Below, in pieces: positions 1 to 13,130 of a stretch of 64,000 nt of DNA. The notes beneath the pieces are model-generated. The model saw only the letters and a program-made list of their open reading frames with translations. It did not search any database and was not told the DNA's origin. Position 1 is the stretch's first letter; the number at the start of each line of letters is the position of its first letter. Where the stretch lies: positions 25,439,160 through 25,503,159 of the forward strand of contig OZ024927.1 in assembly GCA_964017235.1 (NCBI GenBank), written 5' to 3'. The stretch is from Sabellastarte sp. h YS-2021. Its lineage: Eukaryota > Annelida > Polychaeta > Sabellida > Sabellidae. The position numbers were made by a program, and so were the translations under genes.

Positions 1-2291
1 TGGTACATAGTTTGGGGTTCCATTGCATGCCATAAGTGAGTAATAGCTATTTTCTCATTTGTAGCTAGTTGAGAGCTTTCACTTGGTGAAGTTTCAGACC
101 CTTAGCTAATTACTCACCTACTCAAAATGAGTAAATGCGAATTATCTCTAAAAGTATTGCAGATAGCCAATTTTTCTCAACTCATTCACCTACTTTTGGA
201 AGAGCTTTCACATGGTCAAGTTTCAGACCCGTAGCTAATTACTCAAAATGAGTAAATGCTAATTATCTCTAAAAGTATTGCAGATAGCCAATTTTTCTCA
301 AATAACTCATTCACCTACTTTTGGGAGAGCTTTCACTTGGTCAAGTTTCAGACCCGTAGCTAATTACTCACCTACTCAAAATGAGTAAATGTGAATTATC
401 TCTAAAAGTATTGCAGATAGCCAATTTTTCTCAAATAACTCATTCACCTACTTTTGAGAGAGCTTTCACTTGGTGAAGTTTCAGACCTGTAGCTAATTAT
501 TCACCTACTCAAAATGAGTAAATGCAAATTATCTGTAAAAGTATTGCAGATAGCCAATTTTTCTGAAATAACTCATTCACCTACTTTTGGAAGAGCTTTT
601 ACTTGGTGAAGTTTCAGACCCGTAGCTAATTACTCACCTACTCAAAATGAGTAAATGTGAATTATCTCTAAAAGTATTGTAGATAGCCAATTTTTCTCAA
701 ATAACTCATTCACCTACTTTTGAGAGACCTTTCACTTGGTGAAGTTTCAGACCTGTAGCTAATTATTCACCTACTCAAAATGAGTAAATGCTAATTATCT
801 CTAAAAGTATTGCAGATAGCCAATTTTTCTCAAATAACTCATTCACCTACTTTTGAAAGAGCTTTCACTTCGTCAAGTTTCAGACCCGTAGCTAATTATT
901 CACCTGCTGAAAATGAGTAAATGCTAATTATCTCTAAAAGAATTGCAGGTAGCCAATTTTTCTCAAATAACTCCTTCAGGTACTTTTGGAAGAGCTTTCA
1001 CATGGTGAAGTTTCAGATCCGTAGCTAATTACTCACCTACTCAAAATGAGTAAATGCTAGTTATCTCTAAAATTATTGCAGATAGACAACTTTTCTCAAA
1101 TAACTCGTTCATCTACTTTTGGGAGAGCTTTCACTTGGTAAAGTTTCAGACCTGTAGCTAATTATTCACCTGCTGAAAATGAGTAAATGCTAATTATCTC
1201 TAAAAGTATTGCAGGTAGCCAATTTTTCTCAAATAACTTCTTCACATACTTTTGGAAGAGCTTTCACATGGTCAAGTTTCAGATCCGTAGCTAATTACTC
1301 ACCTACTCAAAATGAGTAAATACGAATTATCTCTAAAAGTATTGCAGATAGCCAATTTTCTCAGATAACTCATTCGCCTACTTTTGGGAGAGCTTTCACA
1401 TGGTGAAATTTCAGACCCATAGCTAATTACTCACCTACTCAAAATGAGTAAATGCTAATTATCTCTAAAAGTATTGCAGATAGCCAATTTTTCTCAAATA
1501 ACTCATTCACGTACTATTGGGAGAGCTTTCACTTGGTGAAGTTTCAGACCCATAGCTAATTGTTCACCTACTCAAAATGAGTAAATGCTAATTATCTCTA
1601 AAAGGATTGCAGATAGCCATTTTTTGTGAAATAACTCATTCACCTACTTTTAGGAGAGCTTTCACTTGGTGAAGTTTCAGACCCATAGCTAATTACTCAC
1701 CTGCTCAAAATGAGTAAATGCTAATTATCTCTAAAAGTATTGCAGATAGCCAATTTTTCTCAAATAACTCATTCACCTACTTTTGGGAGAGCTTTCACAT
1801 GGTGAAGTTTCAGCCCCATAGCTAATTACTCACCTGCTCAAAATGAGTAAATGCGAATTATCTCTAAAAGTATTGCAGATAGCCAATTTTTCTCAAATAA
1901 CTCATTCATCTACTATTGGGAGAGCCATCACTTGGTGAAGTTTCAGACCCGTAGCTAATTATTCAGCTACTCAAAATGAGTAAATGCTAATTATCCCTAG
2001 AAGTATTGCGGATAGCCTTCACATGGTGAAGTTCCAGACCCGTAGGTAATTACTCACCTACTCAAAATGAGTAAATGCTAATTATCTCTAAAAGTATTGC
2101 AGATAGCCAATTTTTCTCAAATAAGTCATTCACCTACTTTTGGGACAGCTTTCACTTTGTGAAGTTTCAGACCTGTAGCTAATTACTCACCTACTCAAAA
2201 TAAGTAAATGCCTATTATCACTAAAAGTATTGCGGATAGCCAGTATTTCTCAAATAACTCATTCACCTACATTTTGGAGAAGTTTCACATG
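1..2291. repeat. 133-bp satellite-like tandem array (array 1)
   Basis: About 17 head-to-tail copies of an AT-rich unit containing 'gctttcacttggtgaagttt', 'tactcaaaatgagta' (a short inverted repeat) and 'tatctctaaaagtattgcag'. The period is 133 bp in the cleaner arrays further right. The array runs off the left edge, so its true start is unseen. The same unit fills 10505-13040 and 15736-18525. Some copies are shortened (near 180-240 and 2000-2040), which shows unequal exchange or deletion. No coding potential is supported. Confidence 0.95.
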
Positions 2292-3430
2292 CTTAAGTTT
2301 TTTTATGAATTTTTAAAATAAATTTTAATACATTAAAATTAATTAAATCATGCACTAAATCAATTATAACTTGAAAAGTACTGCATTTAGAGCACTTTGT
2401 GCAAATATGTTATGCAGCTACTTTTGGGTCAGCTATAACATAGTAAAATTTCAGACCTGTAGCTCATGGCATAGCTGAATAATAACTACTTTTAGGTTAT
2501 CACTGTTGGGTAAATCACTTATAACTTGAAAACTTTTGCATTTACATTATTTAGTTTCAGTATGTTATTCACCTATTTTGAGGCAGCTATAACATAGTAA
2601 AATTCCAGACCTGTGGCTCATTGCATAGCGGAGTAATAGCTACTTTGAAGTTCTTACTCAACACTAAATCATTTATAACTTGAAAAGTATTACATTTAGA
2701 GCATTTTGTTAAAATATGTCATTCACCTACTTTTTCCATAGCAACAACATGGAGAGTAACTTGGGTGTCTATCTCAATAGCTAAGTGAGTAATAGCTACT
2801 TTTGGGCTTTTCACTAACTTCCATCATGAGTAAAATCACTTGTAACTTGAAAACTATTGCATTTAGAGAATTTTGTGCAAATATGTTATTCACCTACTTT
2901 TGGGTCAGCTATAACATACTAAAATTTCAGACCTCTAGCTCGTGCCATAGCTGAGTAATAGCTACTTTTGCCTTTGCCGGTGGATACATTTTGCATCTGG
3001 CCACAGATGCATCCTTGGTCTAGTCTCTAAAAGTATTACAGGTGGGCAATTTCTTCTAAATAAGTCATTCACCTACTTTTGGGTGATCTACCACATAGTG
3101 AAGTTGCAGAACTGTAGCTCTTTAGATGGCAGAGTAATAGCCACTAAAATAAGTAAATGTCTTGTATCTCTAAAAGTAGTACAGATAGGCTATTTCTTCT
3201 AAAGACGTGCTTCCCTACTTTGAGTTGATCTGCATAATGAAGTGGCAGAACTGTAGCTCTTTGGATGGCAAAGTAATAGCTACTAAAATGAGTAAATGCC
3301 TTTTGTCTTTAAAAGTATTGCAATCAAACATTAAACTTGTCACTTCTACATGTGCCTCCATCTCGCAGGAAAATTTATATTCCACTATCTTTAGGACATC
3401 TAATTTATACGGCGGGAGATAAATGCATGC
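2292..3430. repeat. diverged relatives of the 133-bp unit, ending in a decayed Y-type end
   Basis: Irregular, strongly diverged units ('ataacttgaaaactattgca', 'gttattcacctacttttggg', 'agctgagtaatagctac') related to the 133-bp unit and to the array inside element Y. At about 3411-3420 the sequence 'ggcgggagat' matches the 3' subterminal motif of Y (24105-24114), so this block may be the decayed 3' part of a Y-family element. A Helitron-like 3' end is embedded at 2972-3023. Short open frames here are shadows of the repeats. Confidence 0.7.
2972..3023 (+). mobile_element. Helitron-like 3' terminus (hairpin plus CTAG)
   Basis: A perfect 7-bp stem (GCATCTG 2993-2999, CAGATGC 3004-3010) lies 9 bp before CTAG (3020-3023), and the next base is T. 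It resembles the terminus at 4033-4092, which has the same 'tttgcatc' stem entry and 'ggtctag' end. Hairpin followed by CTRR or CTAG is the known 3' signature of Helitron-type rolling-circle elements. The matching 5' end was not identified. Confidence 0.5.
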
Positions 3431-3589
3431 GTCAGAATGCTTGTTTTTATTGCACCAGTCTATCAAGTGGCATTTATTTTTGTACATAGCTGTTCATAGT
3501 TAGCCAAGTGGCCTTGACAAGAAGTCCACTGTTAAAATGACCAAATAAATAGAAAAGTGTTTTTCATTAGTTTAAGCTTATCATAAAAT

Positions 3590-4092
3590 CCTTCCCCCGC
3601 AGATTTTTGATCCCCTTTCCTCACATTTTTTGCAGTGGTGGGAGATCGCCACTTTTCGAAATTCCTAGAATCAACACTGAAGTTATGGGAAATCATGGGC
3701 TAGGAATCTTCTGGTGTGTTCAGATTTGACCTTGGGCCCCTCCTTCAAGGTCAGATAAGAGTAGCCAAACTTAAAAGTGCTAATAAACCGCTCATCATTG
3801 GTCCTAGAGGTTTGGGATGTGAAACCAACCTATAAGAAATCATGAGCTGGGAATCTTCGGATGTGGTCAGATTTGACCTCAGGCCCATCCTTCTAGGTCA
3901 AACCAGGGTACCCATACTTTAAAGTGTCAATATCTTCCTTATTATTTTTCCTAGGGGTTAGAATCTGAAACCAACTAATAGGAAATCATGGACTAGGAAT
4001 CTTCTGATGTGGTCAGATTTTATCTTGGCCTTCGATGAGTTGTTTTTCCAGTGTATACAATTTGCATCGGTTCTCCGATGTGGTAGGTCTAG
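3590..4092 (+). mobile_element. W repeats ending in a Helitron-like 3' terminus
   Basis: Three degenerate copies of a roughly 120-bp unit (about 3690, 3840, 3960), each carrying 'aatcttctgatgtggtcaga' and 'tttgacctt'. They are followed by a hairpin (GCATCGG 4064-4070, loop ttct, CCGATGT 4075-4081) and CTAG at 4089-4092, then TTT. Two more W units lie at 25590-25800. No gene is seen; the stretch 3431-3589 is unremarkable AT-rich sequence. Confidence 0.55.
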
Positions 4093-4194
4093 TTTGCTTT
4101 GTCAGTGATTACAAAACTACATGTTTCTGCATGTCTGCAAATAGAAGGGAATGAATTATTTAGAGCACAAAATGAAAAAAAGACGACCCTTTTA

Positions 4195-4981
4195 CCATAC
4201 AGCCGTTAAGGGGTATTGTTTTCATCCATGGTGTTCAGGCAGGCGGGCTGCAGGAAAAAGTTTGTCTGGCCTGTATCTGAGAAACCGTAGGGCGTATGAA
4301 GTTGCTACTTGGTAAGGACATTGGATAGGGGTGAAGGTGTGTAGCGAGAAGTTTTGACCTTGCTTTGACCTTTGAACTTGCTGTAGTGACCTTGAGTTTG
4401 AAAATCTTGTCTGGGCTAAATCTTGGAAACCATAAGGCGTTGGAAGTTGATACTAAATACGGACATTGGTTAGAGGGTGTATGTGTTTAACATCATGGCT
4501 TGAGCTTGATTTGACCTTTGAACTTGCTACAGTGCCCTTGACTTATTAAATCTTGCTTGGTTATATCTCATAAACCGTAAGGTGTTGGAAGTTGATGCTT
4601 GGTAGAGACATTGGTTTGGTGTTGTAGGTGCGCAATATCATGGTTTGACTTTGATTTGACCTTGCCATAGTGACCTTGACCTATAAAATCTTGTACGGGC
4701 TATACCTCGGAAACTATAAGGTCTAGGATGTTGTTACTTGGTAGGGACATTGGTTCGGGGTTGTAAGTGTGCAGCGTCATGCTGTGACCGTTATTTGATT
4801 CAACCTTGCTGTAGTGGCCTTAACCTATAAAATCTTTTCCATGCTATATCTTAGGAGTTGTAGGTGTGCAACATTGGGTTTGATCTTGATTTTACCTTTG
4901 ATTTTGTCTAAGTGCCCATGAGTTTTAAAATCTTGTCTGGGCTATTTCTCAGATTCTGTAAGGTGTAGAAGGTTGACACTT
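4195..4981 (+). mobile_element. Z element, left part (about 140-bp repeats)
   Basis: It begins with the Z-family entry ('cagccgttaaggggtattgttttca', a decayed form of the palindrome CAGCCCTTAAGGGCTG). It continues with degenerate tandem units containing 'accgtaaggtgt', 'ggaagttgatacttggtagg' and 'tttgaccttgc'. The last unit is cut at 4981 by the LINE and resumes at 14202 ('ggtaggtacataac'). The units carry many TGACCT half-sites. Confidence 0.75.
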
Positions 4982-5197
4982 TTTTTTTTTATTGTTTCCC
5001 ATAACAACAGTGTATATACAAAAACGATAATTTTTACAGAAGTATTTAAAGTTACACATTAAATACATGAAAAAATTGATATAATTCATTAAACTCCTAG
5101 CACTTATGACATTCTTTCAGTTTTCACATGTTGCACTTTTTAACATTATGAAAAAGTGTTGAAAAAGTATCTGGTGATAATGCTTGGATAGAGGGAA

Positions 5198-8100
5198 CTA
5201 TGTTTCAACCAGAGGAAGCCATTTTTGCCATGTTTTCTTAAATTTTGCCTCTTGTTCGCTAAATTTTGAAACAAATGATTGTTCAGTGTATATATCTGAG
5301 AATTTGTGCCTGAAAGCCATTATATGCAATCGACTTTTTGATGTAACAGAATCAAATATATACTTTTTTGCAGTGATTATTAATGTATTCAACGGAATAT
5401 TATTTTGATCTATAGATAGATAGCCATGTATTATGTTGGAATCATAGAATTTAATTCTAAATTTTATCTTTTTATAAATAAGGTTTTCCAATGAAATCCA
5501 AAAATTCCTTGATTCATTACACTGAGACAATAGATGTAAAATACTTTCGGATGTAGTATTACATCTAGAACAAAGTGGGCTATCTGACAACCCTATTTTA
5601 TGCAAATATTGATTAGTGCCCAAGATTCTATAAAGGATTTTTAGCTGAAACCATATCAAAGAATTGTTTTGCAGTGTTTTAAAACACACCCTGAAAATAA
5701 GATTCCATTGTCCTTCATTTATAAATGTATTAAGATCTTTATTCCAGCTTTGCTTCATAATATGATTATTTTTCTGGTCAGCTTGTAGTGATTCATAAAA
5801 GTCACGAGCCCCTTTCTTGGATTTAAAGATTACATTAATATGATGAGGGATAAAAGGGCGAGCTAGAGTTTCAGTATCATCTATTTTACATTCCTTGAGA
5901 AATTTCTGGACACTTTGTTTGATTCTTAGATAAGACAGAAAGTCTATATTGTCAAAATTATACTTAATTCGGAGCTGTTCACGGCTCATAAAGGAGCCAG
6001 TGTCATCTAATAAGTCAGAAATTATAGTGATTGCTTTCGCATACCAACTTGGAAGATATAGTACTTCACTTGAAATTTTGCTATTATACCATAACGGTGT
6101 TCTGTGCAAGTGTTCAGAAGTTACAATTTTTTGGACACTCAGAACATGATGCCAAGCATCAAAGGTATGTAACCAAAATTTATTGCCAGTCTTTCGCTTT
6201 AAGGATAGGATATATTCAGGTCCAAGACTACAAATTTTTTCAATTTCAAAATTTATTGTACACTGAAATAATGTTCTCCAAGGAGTGTTTTCTTCTTGGA
6301 CTATTTTTCGAAGCCAGTTTGTTTTGAGGGACCTTTGAAATAGTTCCAAATTTATCATATTCAGCCCTCCAGAACGATTCTTCAGAGTTATAGTTTTCCT
6401 ATTTATCTTGTCTGGCTTATTAGACCAGATAAATTTATGAAAAAGGTCATTCAGTTCACCAATGAATGCTTTACCTGGGTTTGGTAAAGTGAGGAACAGA
6501 TGGTTCAATTTAGCCAATAAAAAGGTTTTGATAACAGTTATTTTCCCCAATGGTGTCAGATATCTCTTATTCCATATTTTTATAAGCTCTTTGATTTCAA
6601 GTATTTTTGCTTTGAAGTTTAAATCTATCATTTCGGAAAGGTTCACTGAAAAGGTTAATCCTAAAAGATCGAATTGTGTACAGCCCCACTGGAACCCACT
6701 TTTCTTCAATTTATCTTTACAATGTTTCTTCTTCCCTATCCACACCAACTTAGTTTTATCTTTATTGACATTTAAACCAGAAATAGAGCCGAAAATTTCC
6801 AATATATTAAGTGCAGCGTCAAAGGAAGAACATGAACCATCTAAGAATAGAGTGGTGTCATCAACGTATTGGATAATTTTAAATTCTTGTCCTTTTATAT
6901 TGATTCCTTTTATCTCATCACATTGTGAAATTAAGATAGATTGTACCTGACCTGCTAGAATATACAAATAAGGAGAAATGGGGTCACCCTGTCTACAACC
7001 TCGTTCTATGTTAATTGCATCAGACATGAAACCACATTGGAGTACTCTGGCTGTTATGTTCTGATTAAATAGTTGAACCCACCTCACCAGATTGTTTCCG
7101 AATCCAAAAAATTTTAGGGTTTTGTAGATGAAGTTCCAAGAAATCGAATCGAAAGCTTTCTCAAAGTCGATTAACATGAGTTGTCCTGAGATATCATGTC
7201 TTTCCGTAAAGTCCATGATGTCATAGACTAATCTTGTACTCTCCCCAATATATCTCCCTGATACAAAGCCAGTTTGTGTTTCACTTATCAGTTTAGTCAA
7301 ATATGGTTTAATCCTATTTGCAATAGCAGCTGCAGCTATCTTATACAAGACCGAAAGCATTGATAAAGGGTGCCAGTTTTTTATAAATTGTCTTTGTTTT
7401 CCTTTCTTTGGAAGGCATACTATTAAACATTGTCGTAAAGATGTTGACAAAGTTCCCTTTTCAAAACTATTATTTAATGCTTTTAAGATCAGCATACCAA
7501 GCTGTTTCCAAAAGACTTTAAAAAATTCTGCAGGGAACCCATCAATGCCTGGTGTTTTATTATTTTTCATTTGTTTTAATGCCATATGTATCTCTGTATA
7601 AGTTAATGGTCCATCAATGCTTTCAGATTGTAAATTATCTAACTTGTTAACATGATAGGCATAGAGTAATTCATTTAAGTCAAAATTCTCTAACTGAAGA
7701 TCCTGTGACTTGAACAAGTTCGAATAATAACTTTTTAACTCATTTAAAATATGCTTTTGGTCTGACACCTCTGTTCTGTCCTTTTTAATAACTTTCTTAA
7801 CAGTTTTTTCTGTATAATTATGATGTTCTAATGAACAGAAATATTTTGTTGGTTTCTCACCTTGGCTTAGCCACTGAGTACGTGACCTTATAAGATGACC
7901 TTTCATAGATTTTTCCCTTAGTTTTTCTAATTCGCTTTTTGTAATAGTCAAAAGCTCCATATTTGGTGGATTGGCCTGTTCTAATGTTTGAATTTTCGAT
8001 ATCAAGATTTTTTCGTTCTCAGACATTTTCTTTTTTATATAACTAGCATATTTTATAGTTTCCCCTCGAATTCGAAGTAGTAACATTTCCATAAAAATAT

Positions 8101-8984
8101 CAAAGTCTACAGTTAAATGAATTTCAGAATCATCAATAGTTTCTAAGTTGTGAAGGTTATAGACAGGGACCGCATATTTCCTTTTTTCATCCATTATACA
8201 TTCCTTAACAAGTTTCAAGTAAGATTCATCTTTCAGAAGCTCTGTGTTAAATTTCCACACACCCTTTCCTCTTTCAAATTTATTTATAAGAATTGACATG
8301 TATAGAATTGAGTGGTCAGATTTATAGCCTGCTCTTATCTCAATGTTTGAGATTAAATCTGTGAGAGGAGATGAAATCAGAAAATAGTCAAGTCTGGACT
8401 GTTTTAAGGGATTACGTCTGCGCCAGGTGAAGCGTTTACTGATGGGGTGAAAATATCGGTAGGCATCAGCCAGATTAAGTCTGTTTATAATATCTAACAG
8501 AATAGTTCGTGATCTAGGGTTATTAATTGGTACATAATTATAAGAATCAAGTTTAGGATTTAGTGTCAAGTTGAAGTCTCCACACCAGATAATGTAGCTC
8601 TGGTCATGTTTGCTTAAATATTTTTCCATCTCTACAAAAAAATTGGGATCATCAGTATTTGGACCATAAATGTTTAGAAGTCTAATCTTTATATTGCACA
8701 CAGTTATATCTAACAACAGCATGTTACCAACAGCATCCATTTCAGTATGCGTTATTTTATATTCAAGCGAATTACTAATGAGAATTGCCACACCTCTGGC
8801 ATTTGTTTTGGATCCATTTAAGTAAATATTACCATTCCAGTCATTTTTGAGGGTAGCCATGTCTGTCTGAATAAGATGTGTATCTTGTAAACAGATAATT
8901 TTTGCACCAGTATTTTGTAAATAGTTGATAACATCATATCTTTTACCCTTATTGCGTATTCCTTGACAGTTAAATGAAATTATT
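5198..8984 (-). CDS. LINE ORF2: endonuclease-reverse transcriptase (main part)
   Basis: This frame encodes the target-primed reverse transcription enzyme of the LINE. From the internal Met at 8860 it is 1220 residues, but the frame is open upstream to the X1 junction near 8984 and encodes the start of the apurinic endonuclease ('FNCQGIRNKGKRYDVINYL', 'CLQDTHL'). Using numbering from 8860, endonuclease motifs are GDFN (94-97), SRLDYF (155-160) and SDH (181-183). Reverse transcriptase motifs are TPGIDGFPAEFF (436-447), DFEKAFD (565-571), GCRQGDPISP (621-630) and catalytic YVDD (665-668). A C-terminal CX2CX8HX4C zinc knuckle lies in 'CSRCNTTSESILHLLSQC'. No internal stop is present, so the copy looks young apart from the X1 insertion. 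L1/Tx1 clade is inferred from the motif spelling, not from a tree. Confidence 0.93.
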
Positions 8985-9389
8985 AAGCGTCTGTTTGTGT
9001 ATGGGAGAGCTTCTGGCTCCGCCGGCTCCGCCGGCTCCGGCGGCTCCGCCGGCTCCGCCGGCTCCGCATTTTGTTTTCCTTATAACTCTGTAACCGTTAG
9101 GCGGATTCTTTTCAAATTTGGCAGGTTTAGGCAGTAGCCTTGGGGAATTTTTTTGAATATGCTGCAGTGACATTTCAACCAATCAGAGAGGTCACATGAC
9201 CAAAAATGTCTTTTTTCGATGGGGAAGCTTGTCCGGATGATAACTTGAAAGGAATTTTATCAATTCACCTGAAACTTGGCAAATACATTCATTCTATTAA
9301 AATCTGGAAATCATTAGATTTTGGCATTGATTGGTCAAGAAATGGCCGAGTAATTAATGATTAATTAATTATTACGAATTTTCCAAATA

Positions 9390-10504
9390 AGGAAAACACA
9401 AAAATGCTTATATCTCGAAAACCGTGCTAGATAGAGCGATTTCGACGAAATTTTTGACCCGCAGGGTATCTCTGCGGAGTAGTTTTCCCAATTTTCAAAA
9501 AAATTTTGTCTCGCCCAAAATGGCGGCCATTTTGAATTTTCGAAATTTTCGCAAAAATTGCAAAACACAAAAATGCTTATATCTCGAAAACCGTGCTAGA
9601 TAGAGCGATTTCGACGAAATTTTTGAGCCACAGGGTATCTCTGCAGAGTAGTTATCCCAATTTTGAAAAAATTTTTGTCTCGCCAAAAATGGCGGCCATT
9701 TTGAATTTTCGAATTTTTCGCAAAAATTGCAAAACACAAAAATGCTTATATCTCAAAAACCGTGCTAGATAGAGCAATTTCGACAAAATTTTTGACCCGC
9801 AGGATATCTCTGCGGAGTACTTTTCCCAATTTTCAAAAAATTTTTATCACACCAAAAATGGCGGCCATTTTGAATTTTCGAAATTTTCGCAAAAATTGCA
9901 AAACACAAAAATGCTTATATCTCGAAAACCGTGCTAGATAGAGCGATTTCGACGAAATTTTTGGCCCGCAGGGTATCTCTGCAGAGTAGTTATCCCAATT
10001 TTGAAAAAATTTTTGTCTCGCCAAAAATGGCGGCCATTTTGAATTTTCGAATTTTTCGCAAAAATTGCAAAACATAAAAATGCTTATATCTCGAAAACCC
10101 TGCTAGATAGAGCGATTTCGACGAAATTTTTGACCCGCAGGGTATCTCTGCAGATTAGCTGCCAATTTTCAAACAAAAAATTTCTATCTCGCAAAAAATG
10201 GCGGCCATTTTGAATTTTCGAAATTTTCGCAAAAATTGCAAAACACAAAAATGCTTATATCTCGAAAACCGTGCTAGATAGAGCGATTTCGACGAAATTT
10301 TTGACCCACAGGGTATCTATGCAGAGTAGTTATCCCAATTTTGAAAAAAATTTTGTCTTGCCAAAAATGGCGGCCATTTTGAATTTTCGAATTTTTGCGC
10401 AAAAATTGCAAAACACAAAAATGCTAATATTTCGAAAACCGTGCTACATAGAGCGATTTCAACAAAATTTTTTATCTTCAGGGTATCTCTGCAGAGCAGC
10501 TATC
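9390..10504. repeat. 169-bp tandem array in X1
   Basis: About 6.5 copies, period 169 bp (for example 'accgtgctag' at 9421 and 9590). Each holds 'tatctcgaaaaccgtgctag', 'gagcgatttcgacgaaattt', 'gggtatctctgcagagtag' and 'aaaatggcggccattttgaa'. Open frames of 67-137 residues on both strands come from this unit lacking stops. Their translations are the same periodic string and I do not call them genes. Confidence 0.95.
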
Positions 10505-13130
10505 CCAAAGAGCTTTCACTTGGTGAAGTTTCAGACCCATAGCTAATTGCTCACCTACTCAAAAAGAGTAAATGCGAATTACCTCTAAAAGTATTGCAGA
10601 TGGCCAATTTTTCTCAAATAACTCATTCACCTACTTTTGGAAGAGCTTTCACATGGTGAAGTTTCAGACCCATAGCCAATTACTCACCTACTCAAAATGA
10701 GTAAATGTGAATTATCTCTAAAAGTATTGCAGATAGCCAATTTTTCTCAAATAACTCTTTCACCTACTTTTGGGAGAGCTTTCACATGGTGAAGTTTCAG
10801 ACCCATAGCTAATTATTTACCTACTCAAAATGAGTAAATGCTAATTATCTGTAAAAGTATTGCGGATAGCCAATTTTTCTCAAATAACTCATTCACCTAC
10901 TTTTGGGAGAGCTTTCACTTGGTGAAGTTTCAGACCCATAGCTAATTACTCACCTACTCAAAATGAGTAAATGCGAATTATCTCTAAAAGTATTGCAGAT
11001 AGCCAATTTTTCTCAAATAACTCATTCACCTACTTTTGGGAGAGCTTTCACTTGGTGAAGTTTCAGACCCATAGCTAATTACTCACCTACTCAAAATGAG
11101 TAAATGCTAATTATCTCTAAAAGTATTGCAGATAGCCAATTTTTCTCAAATAACTCATTCACCTACTTTTGGGAGAGCTTTCACTTGGTGAAGTTTCAGA
11201 CCCATAGCTAATTACTCACCTACTCAAAATGAGTAAATGTGAATTATCTCTAAAAGTATTGCAGATAGCCAATTTTTCTCAAATAACTCATTCACCTACT
11301 TTTGAGAGAGCTTTCACTTGGTGAAGTTTCAGACCCATAGCTAATTACTCACCTACTCAAAATGAGTAAATGTGAATTATCTCTAAAAGTATTGCAGATA
11401 GCCAATTCTTCTCAAATTAATCATTCACCTACTTTTGGGAGAGCTTTCACTTGGTGAAGTTTCAGACCCATAGCTAATTACTCACCTACTCAAAATGAGT
11501 AAATGCGAATTATCTCTAAAAGTATTGCAGATAGCCAATTTTTCTCAAATAACTCATTCACCTACTTTTGGGAGAGCTTTCACTCTGTGAAGTTTCAGAC
11601 CCATAGCTAATTACTCACCTACTCAAAATGAGTAAATGCGAATTATCTGTAAAAGTATTGCAGATAGCCAATTTTTCTCAAATAACTCATTCACCTACTT
11701 TTGGCAGAGCTTTCACTCTGTGAAGTTTCAGACCCATAGCTAATTACTCACCTACTCAAAATGAGTAAATGTGAATTATCTCTAAAAGTATTGCAGATAG
11801 CCAATTTTTCTCAAATAACTCATTCACCTACTTTTGGGAGAGCTTTCACTTGGTGAAGTTTCAGACCCATAGCTAATTACTCACCTACTCAAAATGAGTA
11901 AATGCGAATTATCTCTAAAAGTATTGCAGATAGCCAATTTTTCTCAAATTAATCATTCACCTACTTTTGGGAGAGCTTTCACTTGGTGAAGTTTCACACC
12001 CATAGCTAATTACTCACCTACTCAAAATGAGTAAATGCGAATTATCTGTAAAAGTATTGCAGATAGCCAATTTTTCTCAAATAACTCATTCACCTACTTT
12101 TGGGAGAGCTTTCACTTGGTGAAGTTTCAGACCCATAGCTAATTACTCGTCTACTCAAAATGAGTAAATGCGAATTATCTCTAAAAGTATTGCAGATAGC
12201 CAATTTTTCTCAAATTAATCATTCACCTACTTTTGGGAGAGCTTTCACTTGGTGAAGTTTCAGACCCATAGCTAATTACTCGTCTACTCAAAATGAGTAA
12301 ATGCGAATTATCTCTAAAAGTATTGCAGATAGCCAATTTTTCTCAAATAACTCATTCACCTACTTTTGGGAGAGCTTTCACTTGGTGAAGTTTCAGACCC
12401 ATAGCTAATTACTCACCTACTCAAAATGAGTAAATGCGAATTATCTCTAAAAGTATTGCAGATAGCCAATTTTTCTCAAATAAATCCTTCACCTACTTTT
12501 GGCAGAGCTTTCACTTGGTGAAGTTTCAGACCCATAGCTAATTATTCACCTACTCAAAATGAGTAAATGTGAATTATCTCTAAAAGTATTGCAGATAGCC
12601 AATTTTTCTCAAATAACTCATTCACCTACTTTTGGGAGAGCTTTCACTCTGTTAAGTTTCAGACCCATAGCTATTTATTCACCTACTCAAAATGAGTAAA
12701 TGCTAATTATCTGTAAAAGTATTGCGGATACCCAATTTTTATCAAATACTCATTCATCTACTTGTGGGAGAGCTTTCACATGGTGAAGTTTCAGACCCAT
12801 AGCTAATTACTCACCTACTCAAAATGAGTAAATGCGAATTATCTCTAAAAGTATTGCAGATAGCCAATTTTTCTCAAATAACTCATTCACCTACTTGTGG
12901 GAGAGCTTTCACTTGGTGAAGTTTCAGACCCATAGATAATTATTCACCTACTCAAAATGAGTAAATGTGAATTATCTCGTAATAGTATTGCAGATAGCCA
13001 ATTTTTCTCAAATAACTCATTCACCTACTTTTGGAAGACCTTTCACACACGAAAATGAAAAATTGTGAATATCTCGGAAAAGCTATTTATTCTGCTTTAA
13101 TGCTCGGCGGGAGATACACACCACGGCAGT
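10505..13130 (+). repeat. nested Y-type element: 133-bp array plus Y 3' end, inside X1
   Basis: About 19 copies of the 133-bp unit begin abruptly at about 10505, inside a 169-bp unit. They are followed by a short link and the Y-family 3' end: GGCGGGAGAT near 13107, hairpin ACCAC-GGCA-GTGGT, and CTTG near 13130. The 169-bp unit then resumes ('acaaaaatttttgtctcccc'). The Y 5' palindrome is missing, so this is a 5'-deleted Y copy. Confidence 0.75.

Noticed and set aside
1-2291. CRISPR-like array.
   Set aside because: The repeats are contiguous 133-bp units without unique spacers, in an animal genome.
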